Shown here piece by piece: positions 1 through 8,299 of a DNA stretch of 64,000 nt (positions within the stretch are counted from its first letter, which is position 1; every line of letters begins with the position of its first letter). Where the stretch lies: assembly GCF_001403875.1 (NCBI RefSeq), contig NZ_LN884299.1:2170117-2234116 (forward strand), read 5' to 3'. The notes under the pieces were generated by a model that had not been told where the DNA came from, made no database searches, and saw nothing but the letters and a program-made list of their open reading frames with translations. The DNA comes from Paenibacillus ihumii (GTDB lineage Bacteria; Bacillota; Bacilli; Paenibacillales; Paenibacillaceae). A program made the translations under genes and the position numbers.

Positions 1-256
1 ATAGAGCTTCCAGAAAAAAGAAATGTAAAATCACTCGAAGGCGCATTTTATTCTCGCTAATCGCATGCGGCGTATATAAAATAATTCCGGTCAAAGCACC
101 CAGAAAAGAGAAAGCCATAATTGTAAAAATCGTATTTAATTCGAAACTTGCATCAGGAGCATAGATTTGCCGCAAAATAGTGATGATTATAATGATGGAG
201 GCGAATATAATTAAGAAATCTCTAATCATTTCTTTAATGAGCTCGGAATACTTCAT
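1..256 (-). CDS. DUF3021 family membrane protein (3' part cut by window edge)
   Basis: The minus-strand frame starts at an ATG at 256, after a purine-rich site, and runs off the left edge, giving about 85 residues. It has a short charged N-terminus (MKYSELIKEMIRDF), a hydrophobic helix rich in Ile, a short loop, and a second hydrophobic segment with the pattern FLGALTGIILYTP. That is the layout of DUF3021 proteins, small four-helix membrane proteins that are normally encoded directly behind a LytTR regulator, as here (13 bases after the upstream gene). In that family the membrane protein is thought to restrain or sense for its LytTR partner; that role is inference here. Only the first two helices are visible. 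Confidence 0.7.
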   Translation of the reverse strand, partial: MKYSELIKEMIRDFLIIFASIIIIITILRQIYAPDASFELNTIFTIMAFSFLGALTGIILYTPHAISENKMRLRVILHFFFLEAL

Positions 257-269
257 ATAAATCCCCCTT

Positions 270-716
270 TTATAATCCAAGCATGTGTTTAAGCATTGGT
301 ACATACTGCCGTGAAATGACTACCTTCTCCCCGTTATCCAATAATGCTTGAAAACGGCCGCTGATCGACGGATGAATACTAGAAATCTTGGCTATATTTA
401 GAATGGTGGATTTGGAGGCGCGAAAACAATGTTTCTCTTTGCAAAGTTCCTCCAGTTCATAAAGCTTTTGTTTGACTTCATGAACGTTGTTCTTACAATA
501 CGCAAACACTTTTCCGTCAACAGCTTCAAAATAATAAATATCACTAATTTTAATGCGGCTGATCTTATCCTCATGATAACCAAGTATAATGAGTGTTTCG
601 GTTTTTATTTTATTAACGAGCTCATGTATTTCTTCGTCTACTTGGTGACACCTGATGCGGATCTCCTCTTCCTCTGTATCGTCTATTACTTCGATGAAAA
701 TTTTGATAAAAATCAC
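270..716 (-). CDS. LytTR-domain DNA-binding regulator
   Basis: This 148-residue protein has no receiver domain. Its first 45 residues form a short acidic, coil-like region, followed by a LytTR DNA-binding domain (about residues 50-148). LytTR features seen are the KISDIYYFEAVDGKVFAY strand pair, the helix with CFRASKSTILNI, and the GRFQALLDNGEKVVISRQYV hairpin that enters the major groove. The called start is a GTG that lies inside a GAGGGTG stretch, so the true start is uncertain by a few codons. It is cotranscribed with the DUF3021 gene downstream, a common two-gene unit in Bacillota that usually controls its own operon or a nearby transporter. Confidence 0.85.
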   Translation of the reverse strand: MIFIKIFIEVIDDTEEEEIRIRCHQVDEEIHELVNKIKTETLIILGYHEDKISRIKISDIYYFEAVDGKVFAYCKNNVHEVKQKLYELEELCKEKHCFRASKSTILNIAKISSIHPSISGRFQALLDNGEKVVISRQYVPMLKHMLGL

Positions 717-797
717 CCTCGAAAATTCGAATTAAAACTTGCTGACGTTTATAACGTGAATCACACAACGAAAACGCGTAAGCTTCTTAGTTGTTCC

Positions 798-1012
798 TCA
801 CACATAGTCATTAAGTGATGATTTTACGTCTTCGATTAATTCCTGCAACTCATCCCATTCTTCCCGCGCCTAGTGCTCTAAATAATCCATTAGCTTGCCT
901 TGATTTCTGTAGCGTTCTTTTAAATATTCAAATCGCTAATCGGCCCAAGCTTTTGTCCTTTGCGGCAAACGGTACAAGTTATTGTCCCTTGACAGTTCGT
1001 ATAACGAGACAT
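798..1012 (-). pseudogene. Decayed small gene with zinc-ribbon-like start
   Basis: Read on the minus strand from an ATG at 1012 the frame gives MSRYTNCQGTITCTVCRKGQ, with Cys spacing suggesting a small metal-binding knuckle, then meets a stop near 915. A frame change of one base continues into FEYLKERYRNQGKLMDYLEH, a TAG stop, and then AREEWDELQELIEDVKSSL to a TGA at 798. The total length of 215 bases fits one frameshift plus one nonsense change in a protein of about 71 residues. I do not recognise the family. No clear ribosome site precedes it. The two reading-frame segments look protein-like, which is why I call a broken gene rather than empty DNA. Confidence 0.45.
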
Positions 1013-1025
1013 AAAAGACAATTTA

Positions 1026-1052
1026 TTGAACTAATGTCTTACGTTAGTTCAA
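1026..1052. repeat. Inverted repeat between GNAT stop and decayed gene
   Basis: Arms TTGAACTAA and TTAGTTCAA are perfectly complementary over 9 bases around a 9-base loop. It starts 4 bases after the GNAT stop at 1056 on the minus strand, so it may act as a weak terminator, although no long T run follows; an operator is the alternative. Confidence 0.4.
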
Positions 1053-1055
1053 ACG

Positions 1056-1562
1056 CTATATGCTCTCCCATCCAATAGCTATCTCGACCAAATCATCCGT
1101 CCCAATTGTGATTTTCTTTTGACCAACTTGTTGGCCGCCTTGTGAGCTGTAAAACCCTAAAGATGGATTATCCTTTAATACCCACAGCATCATCGATGAG
1201 CAGCCATTATTTTTTAATGTTTCAACAACTGAATTGAAGAGTGATTTACCAATACCTATGCCTTGGAACTCCTTTAATAAGTAGATTGCATAAAGTTCAC
1301 CGTCATGCAAATATTCTTCATTTCGGTTTCGACCACCACAAGAAAACCCGACAATTCGTCCGTCATTGTCTTCTGCAACAAATACTTTTTCATGTTCTGT
1401 TCGATTTTCAAATGTCCAAACCCAGCTCTTCGTCCTATTTTCAACGGAAAGAGTAGCTAAGTATGAATCCGAAACGATACCTGCATAAGTTGTCATCCAG
1501 CTATTAACATGTACAGTTGCAATTCCTTCTGCGTCTTCAATAAATGCTTCTCTTACCTTCAT
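1056..1562 (-). CDS. GNAT family N-acetyltransferase
   Basis: A 168-residue GNAT acetyltransferase that would transfer an acetyl group from acetyl-CoA to an amine. The fold is visible as the N-terminal VREAFIEDAEGIATVHVNSW segment, the central strand ELYAIYLLKEFQGIGIGKSL carrying the Q/RxxGxG/A acetyl-CoA loop (QGIGIG), and the C-terminal ALxFY-type motif (NPSLGFYSSQGG). The open frame extends six codons further up to 1580, but the ATG at 1562 sits 7 bases behind GGAGG, so it is preferred. The substrate cannot be told. The gene stands alone downstream of a MerR regulator in the same direction. Confidence 0.85.
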   Translation of the reverse strand: MKVREAFIEDAEGIATVHVNSWMTTYAGIVSDSYLATLSVENRTKSWVWTFENRTEHEKVFVAEDNDGRIVGFSCGGRNRNEEYLHDGELYAIYLLKEFQGIGIGKSLFNSVVETLKNNGCSSMMLWVLKDNPSLGFYSSQGGQQVGQKKITIGTDDLVEIAIGWESI

Positions 1563-1652
1563 TAGCTGGCCTCCATTCATTGACTAAGTATACAACCACA
1601 TATTACCATAAATCCCCATCCAAAACTGCTCGTTAGTTCACAAGGCTATCTA

Positions 1653-2471
1653 TTACTTCAATGACATTTTACCAACCCTTATTTGAATTTGTGTTAAAAA
1701 TTCCGCTTCTAGCATTGTATCTCTATTATCAACTTCGTATATTTCAAAGGGGTTCCCTAATGCTCGTAGGTTGTTCTCTTTTACATACCTAATGACATCC
1801 AGCAATCTGTCAGCGCTCTGGTGATAACTTCCACGGTAGTAATATGACAAATATTCTCCTTCAGGAAGTACAAAATCATATTCCTTTTCATCTTGGTTCA
1901 AAATAAAAAATACAGATTCAAATACCACCGGTTTACCTGGAGTAAGCTCATTAACTAATACAGAAGCCCCGTAGAGTTGGTTCCCAAAATCAGGGATTTT
2001 GTTCTCATGCTTCGAGTGAAGCTTTTTTACGGCGAAGTCCATTTCTTCATCCCTCGTAATCCTAGCATTAAAATTCAAACAAGGGCGGTCAGGCATTTTC
2101 TCTATTTTAAAAATACCTGTACTGACTTCTGATGTTGCTGATAATGCTTGTATCCTTTCATAAATCATCTGATTCTTTTGTTGTAGCTTCATTATTTGAG
2201 CTTGTAAGAGCCTCTGCTCTTCATGCAAAAGTGCCAAAGACTTATCAAGACGCTGGTCATCGAGATACTCTTTGATTTGTTGCATAGAGAAGCCGAGCAT
2301 ACGAAGATCCCGAATAATGTTTAGCTTATATATATCATTAAGACCATATATCCGATAATTACTAGCGTTTCGCCGCGGTTGTAATATACCCAACTCTTCA
2401 TAATAGCGCAATGAATCAACACCAATGCCGTATAGTTTCGATATTTCGCTAATCTTATAATAGTCCCTCAT
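1653..2471 (-). CDS. MerR family regulator with effector-binding domain
   Basis: This 272-residue regulator has a MerR winged helix at residues 1-75 (YYKISEISKLYGIGVDSLRYYEELGIL, then the RIYGLNDIYKLNIIRDLRMLGFSMQQIKEYL wing and second helix), a long dimerisation coiled coil (about 78-115), and a C-terminal GyrI/AraC-type ligand domain (about 120-270) like that of BmrR and BltR. Such proteins bind drugs or other hydrophobic cations and untwist a promoter with a 19-base spacer. The ATG follows GAGGAGTAAGGCAT. It is divergent from a GNAT gene, with a matching operator between them (2512-2542), so that acetyltransferase is the probable target together with merR itself. Confidence 0.9.
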   Translation of the reverse strand: MRDYYKISEISKLYGIGVDSLRYYEELGILQPRRNASNYRIYGLNDIYKLNIIRDLRMLGFSMQQIKEYLDDQRLDKSLALLHEEQRLLQAQIMKLQQKNQMIYERIQALSATSEVSTGIFKIEKMPDRPCLNFNARITRDEEMDFAVKKLHSKHENKIPDFGNQLYGASVLVNELTPGKPVVFESVFFILNQDEKEYDFVLPEGEYLSYYYRGSYHQSADRLLDVIRYVKENNLRALGNPFEIYEVDNRDTMLEAEFLTQIQIRVGKMSLK

Positions 2472-2511
2472 ATGCCTTACTCCTCTGCAAAAATAAATTT
2501 CGCTATAATAC

Positions 2512-2542
2512 TTGACTCTAGTATTGTACCAGAGTTTAGTGT
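2512..2542 (+). promoter_or_regulatory. MerR-type promoter/operator with 19-base spacer
   Basis: A -35 box TTGACT (2512-2517) and a -10-like box TAGTGT (2537-2542) are separated by 19 bases, the over-long spacing typical of MerR-activated promoters. Between them lies a dyad, ACTCT-A-GTA-TTG-TAC-C-AGAGT (2515-2535), symmetric except at one position pair. It faces the plus-strand GNAT gene and lies 41 bases upstream of merR, so it can serve both. Confidence 0.8.
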
Positions 2543-2591
2543 AATTCTTGGCAAGGCATTAATAAAAGCACAGATATTAGGAGTGAGGAAG

Positions 2592-3104
2592 TTGATTCAA
2601 CAAAAAACATTTGATCAAGTATTCAAAATCATGGAAAAGTCCTTTCCTACTACAGAATTCCGGACATATTCAGCTCAAAAGAAGCTGCTAACGAATCCGT
2701 ACTATCGGTTATTAACCGAGAGAAATGATAATAACGAGGTGATCGCGTTTCTCTGTAGTTGGGAATTTAAATTTTTTAGATATATAGAGAATATTGCAGT
2801 CTCATCGACGATTCGTGGAAGGGGAGTCGGAAACAAATTAATGAGGCGATATATAGATCAATCCAAATTACCAATTATACTAGAAGTCGAACCCCCGGAA
2901 ACTGAGTTGCAGCAGAAGAGAGTTCGATTCTACGAACGGCTCGGATTTCACTTAAATAGTCATCATCATATCCAGCCTCCACTACGAGAAGGTAACCCCA
3001 TTTTGCATTTGAATATCATGAGTCACCCAGAGCTTTTGACGGATTCGCAATACGAAAAAATTAGATACACCCTGTTTCAGGAGGTCTACGACTTTAAGTG
3101 TTAA
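2592..3104 (+). CDS. GNAT family acetyltransferase, MerR-controlled candidate
   Basis: A 171-residue GNAT protein. The open frame extends upstream to 2472, but that part covers the MerR promoter, so translation cannot begin there; the TTG at 2592 lies 8 bases behind GGAG and is preferred. Visible GNAT elements are the strand EVIAFLCSWEFKFFRYIENIAV, the acetyl-CoA loop RGRGVGNKL (residues about 78-90), and the C-terminal VRFYERLGFHLN. The chain is of the kind that modifies small amines or drugs; the exact substrate is unknown. Its position behind a MerR operator suggests induction by the ligand of the neighbouring regulator, a resistance or detoxification role by inference. Confidence 0.75.
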   Translation: MIQQKTFDQVFKIMEKSFPTTEFRTYSAQKKLLTNPYYRLLTERNDNNEVIAFLCSWEFKFFRYIENIAVSSTIRGRGVGNKLMRRYIDQSKLPIILEVEPPETELQQKRVRFYERLGFHLNSHHHIQPPLREGNPILHLNIMSHPELLTDSQYEKIRYTLFQEVYDFKC

Positions 3105-3117
3105 CCCCAAACACGAA

Positions 3118-3155
3118 AACAGCCATCTCCTCCCCAGCGGAAGGAAATGGCTGTT
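3118..3155. terminator. Bidirectional terminator between GNAT and rarD
   Basis: AACAGCCAT at 3118 pairs with ATGGCTGTT at 3147, with further inner TCC/GGA pairing. On the minus strand the stem is followed by TTTTC. It separates two convergent genes. Confidence 0.75.
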
Positions 3156-3184
3156 ATGAAGGTACCGGGTGGACGTGTTTTTCG

Positions 3185-4063
3185 TCAGCGCGCCTTCGCT
3201 AGTTTCGTGCCGCGAACCGATGCCGCAGCGTATACGGCAAGCGCTGTCCAGATGAGCACGAAGCCGATGAGAAGAACCGGCGAGACCGATTCCTTGAACA
3301 CGAATACGCTCAGTAACAGCATGATCGTCGGCCCGATGTATTGTACGAATCCGAGCGTGGACAGCGCCATCCGGGCAGCCGCTCGCGCAAAGAAAAGCAA
3401 CGGTAGCGCTGTTACCACGCCAGAAAGAAGCAGTTCGACTAACGTGGACACAGGTAGCGTCCATGCCGTCGTCTTTCCCACGGCGGCCAAATAGATCCAG
3501 TAGCCGAGCGCAACAGGCAGGACTACAGCTGTCTCCGACAGCAAGCCTACAGAAGCGTCTTGTCCGATCTTCTTCTTCGCGAGGCCATACAGGCCAAACG
3601 TCGCAGCCAGTGTGATTGAGATCCATGGGAACCGTCCGTAGTCGATGGCGATGATGAGCACCGCGGCGCCAGCGATGGCTATCGCGAGCCATTGGCCACG
3701 ACTTGGCTTCTCACGAAGGAAGACAACAGCAAGCAGTACATTCAACAACGGGTTCAAATAATAGCCGAGACTTGTCTCGACAACATGGTCGTTGTTGACC
3801 GCCCAGATGAAGATGAGCCAATTAGCAGCGATCAGCAGTCCGCTAGCGGTGAGCGACAGCAGGAGCGAGCGGCTAGCCGCAATCCGCTTTATGTCACCCC
3901 AGCGACGCTGGACGGCGACGAGAATACCCATGAAGACGAATGACCAGACAACCCGATGTGACAGAATCTCGCCCGCCGGTACACCATTAAACAATTTCCA
4001 ATAAAGCGGGAGAACCCCCCACATGATATACGCGATAATAGCATTGACTAACCCATTGTTCAT
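3185..4063 (-). CDS. rarD: RarD, EamA-family transporter
   Basis: A 292-residue membrane protein with about ten hydrophobic helices in two EamA repeats. The N-terminal signature GLVNAIIAYIMWGVLPLYWK, the segment ILSHRVVWSFVF and the central YGRFPWISITLAATFGLYGL are characteristic of RarD, the family named for chloramphenicol sensitivity and thought to move small metabolites or drugs across the membrane. The ATG at 4063 sits behind AGAGGGGAATTGAAT and is preferred to an upstream ATG at 4084. Cytoplasmic membrane location is expected. It appears monocistronic, ending at the terminator at 3118-3155. The transported compound is not known for this family. Confidence 0.9.
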   Translation of the reverse strand: MNNGLVNAIIAYIMWGVLPLYWKLFNGVPAGEILSHRVVWSFVFMGILVAVQRRWGDIKRIAASRSLLLSLTASGLLIAANWLIFIWAVNNDHVVETSLGYYLNPLLNVLLAVVFLREKPSRGQWLAIAIAGAAVLIIAIDYGRFPWISITLAATFGLYGLAKKKIGQDASVGLLSETAVVLPVALGYWIYLAAVGKTTAWTLPVSTLVELLLSGVVTALPLLFFARAAARMALSTLGFVQYIGPTIMLLLSVFVFKESVSPVLLIGFVLIWTALAVYAAASVRGTKLAKAR

Positions 4064-4208
4064 ATTCAATTCCCCTCTTCTCACTCCGATGTCTTAACGG
4101 ATTATACGCCTTGATCATCGTTTAAGTAAAGGGATTAATATTTTGGCCCTAGTAAACAGCCTGAATCGTCCAAAAACCATTATTCTCTGATAATTCAACT
4201 AACTTCTC

Positions 4209-4730
4209 CTACTGCCTTGTAGTTACGAGAAAATAATTAACTCGATCCATCTCTTCTTGGCCATTAAAATAAGCACCATAACCGGTTAGCAGTTCAATAA
4301 TTGTCTTATTCCCTTTTTTAGCAGCAATGATTAAAGGACTCTTTTCTTTAGAAAGCCTATAATTAGGGCCAGCCCCTGCCTTAAGTAAGGATTCAACGAT
4401 AGTACTATCATTTAAATAAAGAGCATTTAATAATGCACTGTTACCGTATATATCTAGTAGATTCGGATCTGCCTTATATTTGAGTAAACAGTCTGTAACT
4501 GATAAATTGCTTGATAACATAAGAGGAGTTCTTTGCCTATTGTCTCTTACATTTGGATTAGCCCCTCTATCGATTAACTCTTTAATTACTTCATAACGGT
4601 TACCAATTGCGTTAAGATGTAGTGGTGAATTTCCATTATCATCAATCACATTGTGTAGGATTAATTTATAGAGTAGCATAGCCAAATCCCTCTGTTTGGG
4701 CCTTAGAGTAGCATATGTCGTGCCATCCAT
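4209..4730 (-). CDS. Ankyrin-repeat protein
   Basis: A 173-residue protein made almost only of ankyrin repeats: NGNSPLHLNAIGNRYEVIKELIDRG (about 32-57), RQRTPLMLSSNLSVTDCLLKYKA (about 64-87), YGNSALLNALYLNDSTIVESLLKAGAG (about 94-122) and KEKSPLIIAAKKGNKTIIELLTGYGA (about 128-155). The TPLH-like turn and LLxxGA ends are plain. Such repeats bind other proteins; there is no catalytic domain and no signal peptide, so a cytoplasmic binding role is likely. A GAGG lies 7 bases before the ATG. It has no operon partner, and the binding target cannot be predicted. Confidence 0.85.
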   Translation of the reverse strand: MDGTTYATLRPKQRDLAMLLYKLILHNVIDDNGNSPLHLNAIGNRYEVIKELIDRGANPNVRDNRQRTPLMLSSNLSVTDCLLKYKADPNLLDIYGNSALLNALYLNDSTIVESLLKAGAGPNYRLSKEKSPLIIAAKKGNKTIIELLTGYGAYFNGQEEMDRVNYFLVTTRQ

Positions 4731-4961
4731 AGATCAGCCTCAGCCCATAACTGCTCTGTCCGCGATCCCTTTGATGAAATGCTTCTGAAGAAACCTGAAA
4801 TTAATTTTTATATCATTGACTCAATCTTATCTTATCGTTTATAGTACCTACGTGCTTCAATGCAAAAAAGCCCAAAAGCATAGAAGTAAAAAAGCGATGA
4901 AAGAGTATAGGGTCTTACGTATTTTCAATCACTAACCTCATGTATAAGGAGCTTCAGCATC

Positions 4962-6338
4962 ATGGAGAGACGTCTTAGTTTTACACAAAGTATTATTCTT
5001 ATCGTGTTCATTCTTGCATTTCTGTTTGTTTCGATCTTTATATTCAAGGCAGAGCCTCATATCCCGCTTCTGGGCACAACGATCGGCACTGCTGCCATAT
5101 TGCGCTTATACGGATTTTCCTGGGGCAAACTTGAATCCTCTCTCATTCAAGGCATACAATCCGCTATTATGCCGATCTTGATTCTTTCGCTTATTGGAAT
5201 ATTAATTGCGGTTTGGATGATGAGCGGAACAGTGCCGACCATACTGTATTTTGGAATGGATTATATTGAACCTCATTATTTTGCAGTGAGCGCGTTATAT
5301 GTCACCATCATTGTATCGATGTTCACCGGAAGCTCGTTCACCACGGTCAGCACAGTCGGTGTTGCCTTGATGGGAATTGCCATGACAACGGGAATTTCAC
5401 TTCCTCTGGCAGCGGGGGCTATTATCTCGGGGGCCTGTTTTGGGGATAAGATGTCCCCGCTGTCCGATACAACGAATTTTGCACCTGCAGTGGCCGGCAT
5501 CTCTTTATTTACCCATATTCGTAATATGATGTATACAACAGTGCCTGCGTTAATCGTTACAACGATATTATTTCTTCTGATCCCGACAACCGGGTCTATG
5601 GATTTGAGCTCTATTCAGCCTATCAAGGAGTCATTGCAAGACGGGTTTCATCTTCACTGGTTAACGCTGCTGTCACCCCTAGCGGTCATTGCCTGCTCAG
5701 CAAAGCGTATACCTATCCTTCCCACATTAGTCGTAGGCATTGTTACCGGACTATTAATAACGGCATTTGTTCAGCAGGACACCTCTATGAATAACTGGTT
5801 TAGTGTGATGCAGAGCGGTTATAAGAGTAACATCGTGAATGAGACTGTAGCTGAGATCGTGAACCGAGGCGGCCTGCAATCGATGATGTGGTCCGTGTCA
5901 CTGATCTTGATTGCTTTATCATTAGGCGGATTGCTGCAACACTGCGGAGTCATCGAAGCCTTGTTCCGGAAGTGGATTGAGCCGCTAAAACGGAGCAGCA
6001 GCATTGTTCTTATGACGGGTGCATCTTCAATCGCCGTTAACGGCATGACAGGAGAGCAGTATTTATCTATCCTGCTGCCGGGCCAAATGTTTAAGGAGGA
6101 ATATAGCCGTAGACAAATTCCGGCCAAAACCCTGTCACGAACTTTGGAAGATTGCGGAACACTCGTCAATCCTCTGATACCCTGGGGCGTCAGCGGAGCT
6201 TTTTTCGCTGCGACCCTTGGGGTTCCGGTTCCTGAATATGCCCCATTCGCTACATTCCTATGGCTAAGTCCGATCATCACTTTCGGCTTTGCCCTGATCC
6301 CGCAATTACAGCGGAGTTCGCTGGGAAAAAGTAAGTAA
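4962..6338 (+). CDS. nhaC: NhaC-type Na+/H+ antiporter
   Basis: A 458-residue polytopic membrane protein with about 11-12 hydrophobic helices. The central motif GACFGDKMSPLSDTTNFAPA (about residues 160-180) is the hallmark of NhaC antiporters, as are the earlier SMFTGSSFTTVSTVGVALMG and the later EDCGTLVNPLIPWGVSGAF. It exchanges sodium for protons across the cytoplasmic membrane and helps pH and salt tolerance. AAGGAG precedes the ATG by 10 bases. The gene is single, with a good hairpin terminator directly after it. Length is normal for the family. Confidence 0.93.
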   Translation: MERRLSFTQSIILIVFILAFLFVSIFIFKAEPHIPLLGTTIGTAAILRLYGFSWGKLESSLIQGIQSAIMPILILSLIGILIAVWMMSGTVPTILYFGMDYIEPHYFAVSALYVTIIVSMFTGSSFTTVSTVGVALMGIAMTTGISLPLAAGAIISGACFGDKMSPLSDTTNFAPAVAGISLFTHIRNMMYTTVPALIVTTILFLLIPTTGSMDLSSIQPIKESLQDGFHLHWLTLLSPLAVIACSAKRIPILPTLVVGIVTGLLITAFVQQDTSMNNWFSVMQSGYKSNIVNETVAEIVNRGGLQSMMWSVSLILIALSLGGLLQHCGVIEALFRKWIEPLKRSSSIVLMTGASSIAVNGMTGEQYLSILLPGQMFKEEYSRRQIPAKTLSRTLEDCGTLVNPLIPWGVSGAFFAATLGVPVPEYAPFATFLWLSPIITFGFALIPQLQRSSLGKSK

Positions 6339-6345
6339 TAAAATC

Positions 6346-6390
6346 GGTACAGGTTCTTGTTCTTATTTCAAGACAAGAACTTGTACCTTT
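6346..6390 (+). terminator. Rho-independent terminator of nhaC
   Basis: GGTACAGGTTCTTGT pairs with ACAAGAACTTGTACC (one G-U), followed by TTTAAAG, 8 bases after the stop codon. Confidence 0.85.
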
Positions 6391-6459
6391 AAAGTAATGG
6401 CTATGTTAACAATTCTAATACTGCCCCGTTAGTATAAATGAGCAGTATAGCATAAATGA

Positions 6460-6888
6460 TTAAAATTTACGTTTATGATAGGGGATACCTTCGCCATCTT
6501 CACAATAGGATTTGAGACTATAAAGGAAAATAGCCCAATTGTAATTACAGGAGCGATAAAATGGTGTTACTTCTTTCCAGTTCGTATGACGCAAAGTAAT
6601 AAAAGACTTCCCGTTCTTCTCTTGAATATCAAAGGAAATCATCGTACCAATCCATTCTGGATCTGAATCTATACACTCCCAAACGACCTTTTTATTAGTA
6701 ATTAATTCATCTATTCTCATCTTAGTTATGTCATTGCTGCCAAATCGAAATTCATTAATAAAGCCAATCTGATGATGAACAATGAGTTCATTAGTCCATA
6801 TTTGCGACAGTCCTTCAGCAGTAGTTAAAGCTTCATAAACCTTCGACGCTGGAACATGTACGGTTTGCAAATGCTCGATATTTGCCAT
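6460..6888 (-). CDS. SRPBCC (AHSA1/START-like) domain protein
   Basis: A 142-residue single-domain protein of the AHSA1/SRPBCC fold. The start, IEHLQTVHVPASKVYEALTT followed by AEGLSQIWTNE, is the usual helix-grip opening, and FRFGSNDITKMRIDELITNKKVVWECIDSDPEW, with VxWxC and SDPEW, is the middle strand region; the C-terminal long helix holds NYNWAIFLYSLKSYCEDGEG. Members bind hydrophobic ligands or act with regulators; no activity can be assigned. An AAGGAG site precedes the ATG. It is monocistronic between two convergent or terminated units. Confidence 0.8.
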   Translation of the reverse strand: MANIEHLQTVHVPASKVYEALTTAEGLSQIWTNELIVHHQIGFINEFRFGSNDITKMRIDELITNKKVVWECIDSDPEWIGTMISFDIQEKNGKSFITLRHTNWKEVTPFYRSCNYNWAIFLYSLKSYCEDGEGIPYHKRKF

Positions 6889-7130
6889 GCCTTACTCCTT
6901 TCTAACTGCAATAATGTTGTTTGATGCTTATGATAACATATGATGAATGTAATAGTTTCTTTTGGATTGCTTTGTTGCAGTTGCAGTTATAGCCTTACTA
7001 TGGGCTGAATAACTCCGCTTTTCAGATACTTTTTGATCAACATCAGGAGATACTAAGGGGGCTTATGGACCCTGTCATGGGCAAAACTGAGTTTTTGAAC
7101 GAATGCATAAATTTATGCTGCAATAGGTTA

Positions 7131-7165
7131 AAAAAACTGACCCGTCGAACGTCGGTCAGTTTTTT
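7131..7165. terminator. Bidirectional terminator
   Basis: AAAAAACTGACC pairs with GGTCAGTTTTTT around CGTCGAACGTC, giving a T run in both directions. It lies 37 bases after the stop of the Ntn-hydrolase-like gene. The rest of the 6889-7201 interval shows no gene that I can support. Confidence 0.85.
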
Positions 7166-7201
7166 AGTCTTCAATAAGTTGTTAAGCCATATTCCCCCCA
7201 C

Positions 7202-8299
7202 TTACCTATAACCTTCATCCTCATAATCAGGCACTATTGCCTGATCATTGAATCTAATGACATAATCCTTCCTCGTCATATACGGAAAAGGAGTAGCCAT
7301 CAAAAAACCAATGCTATTCGGTGCCTTTAATTCCTCCCCCAGCTTTTCACTGAGCGCCAGGAAGGAATGCAGCTGCTCATCGGTGTTTTTCACCCACAGT
7401 CGGAAATAATCATTCTGGACCTTCTTATTGCAATAGATAATCCGTAGATTTTGCCTTACTGGACTATAGAAAATATAAAAATCACTTTTAAGATCATCTA
7501 GCATGGAGAGACCATGCTTCTTCCAATTCTCTAGAAATTCCTCATCATTCAAGTTCCATCCAAAAAAAATATTGTTGGGGGATTTTGTCTTATAATCTGT
7601 GGACACAAATATACAGTTATTTCTTGCCATAACAGTCACAGTGCGTACCATAGCTAGATCATCTTCATACAGACAGTACGTCATATCACTACACCAATGA
7701 ATTCCTTCATGACACACACGCGCTCCAGCAAAATTCCCTCCCACACCATATTCAATAAGACCATCCATAATGGACTGACACTGAATATAACTGATCATGG
7801 TTACTAACTTCCAGCTCGGATCACCTGATTGCAAGTGTTTCTGAATAAACCTAATGAAGAGATCTCCGAATAGAACGGCACCGCTACCCAGTTGTACGAT
7901 ATCATGCTCCGTCGTCTCTTTCCCATCATAATGCAGAAGTATGGGGCGCTCATCATAGAAGCCGATCAGAAGCTTATACTCGTCAGAAGTGAAAGAGTTA
8001 GAGAGGTATGTCAATACCTCGTAGATCGTAAGTCCCAGCTCCAAATTTTGTTGTATAAATTCTAATGCGGAATAGATACTCGGCATCATTCCTGCATAAG
8101 AGATCAAATACTCCTGATGAAGAATAGAGAGCTTAAGCGCCCCTTCCTTCACCATATAATTGTGATATGTCTTTTCTATTTCTCCAAAACTCGTTTGGGT
8201 TCGATCCTGGCTCTGGCTTACACTAGAGAGAGCGGAGTCTGCGATCATATAGACATTATGCTCATCCCTCCAGCCGATCACATAGGTCACTCTATACAT
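7202..8299 (-). CDS. HslV/proteasome-like Ntn-hydrolase candidate
   Basis: A 365-residue protein without an obvious annotation. Residues 1-75 resemble a proteasome beta or HslV subunit: V-T5-YVIGW followed by VYMIADSA with Asp21, so the Thr-to-Asp spacing equals Thr1 to Asp17 of HslV, then after an insertion K56LSIL and EYLISYAGMM, matching the K33 strand and the VIAGFAG strand, and next EFIQQNLE like the following helix. A YKLLIGFYDERPILLHYDG strand pair also fits. The C-terminal 150 residues (about 215-365) are not explained. Met1 to Val4 would have to be removed to expose Thr5. The gene is single with its own terminator; no HslU-like ATPase is near. The fold call is inference from motifs read by eye. 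Confidence 0.5.
   Translation of the reverse strand: MYRVTYVIGWRDEHNVYMIADSALSSVSQSQDRTQTSFGEIEKTYHNYMVKEGALKLSILHQEYLISYAGMMPSIYSALEFIQQNLELGLTIYEVLTYLSNSFTSDEYKLLIGFYDERPILLHYDGKETTEHDIVQLGSGAVLFGDLFIRFIQKHLQSGDPSWKLVTMISYIQCQSIMDGLIEYGVGGNFAGARVCHEGIHWCSDMTYCLYEDDLAMVRTVTVMARNNCIFVSTDYKTKSPNNIFFGWNLNDEEFLENWKKHGLSMLDDLKSDFYIFYSPVRQNLRIIYCNKKVQNDYFRLWVKNTDEQLHSFLALSEKLGEELKAPNSIGFLMATPFPYMTRKDYVIRFNDQAIVPDYEDEGYR

Noticed and set aside
270..818. Plus-strand frame at 429-818 as a membrane protein gene
   Set aside because: It is antisense to the LytTR gene, which has clear family motifs, and lacks a ribosome site.
2982..3692. Frames antisense to or out of frame with rarD
   Set aside because: They overlap the well-supported rarD gene and have the arginine/cysteine-rich composition of shadow frames.
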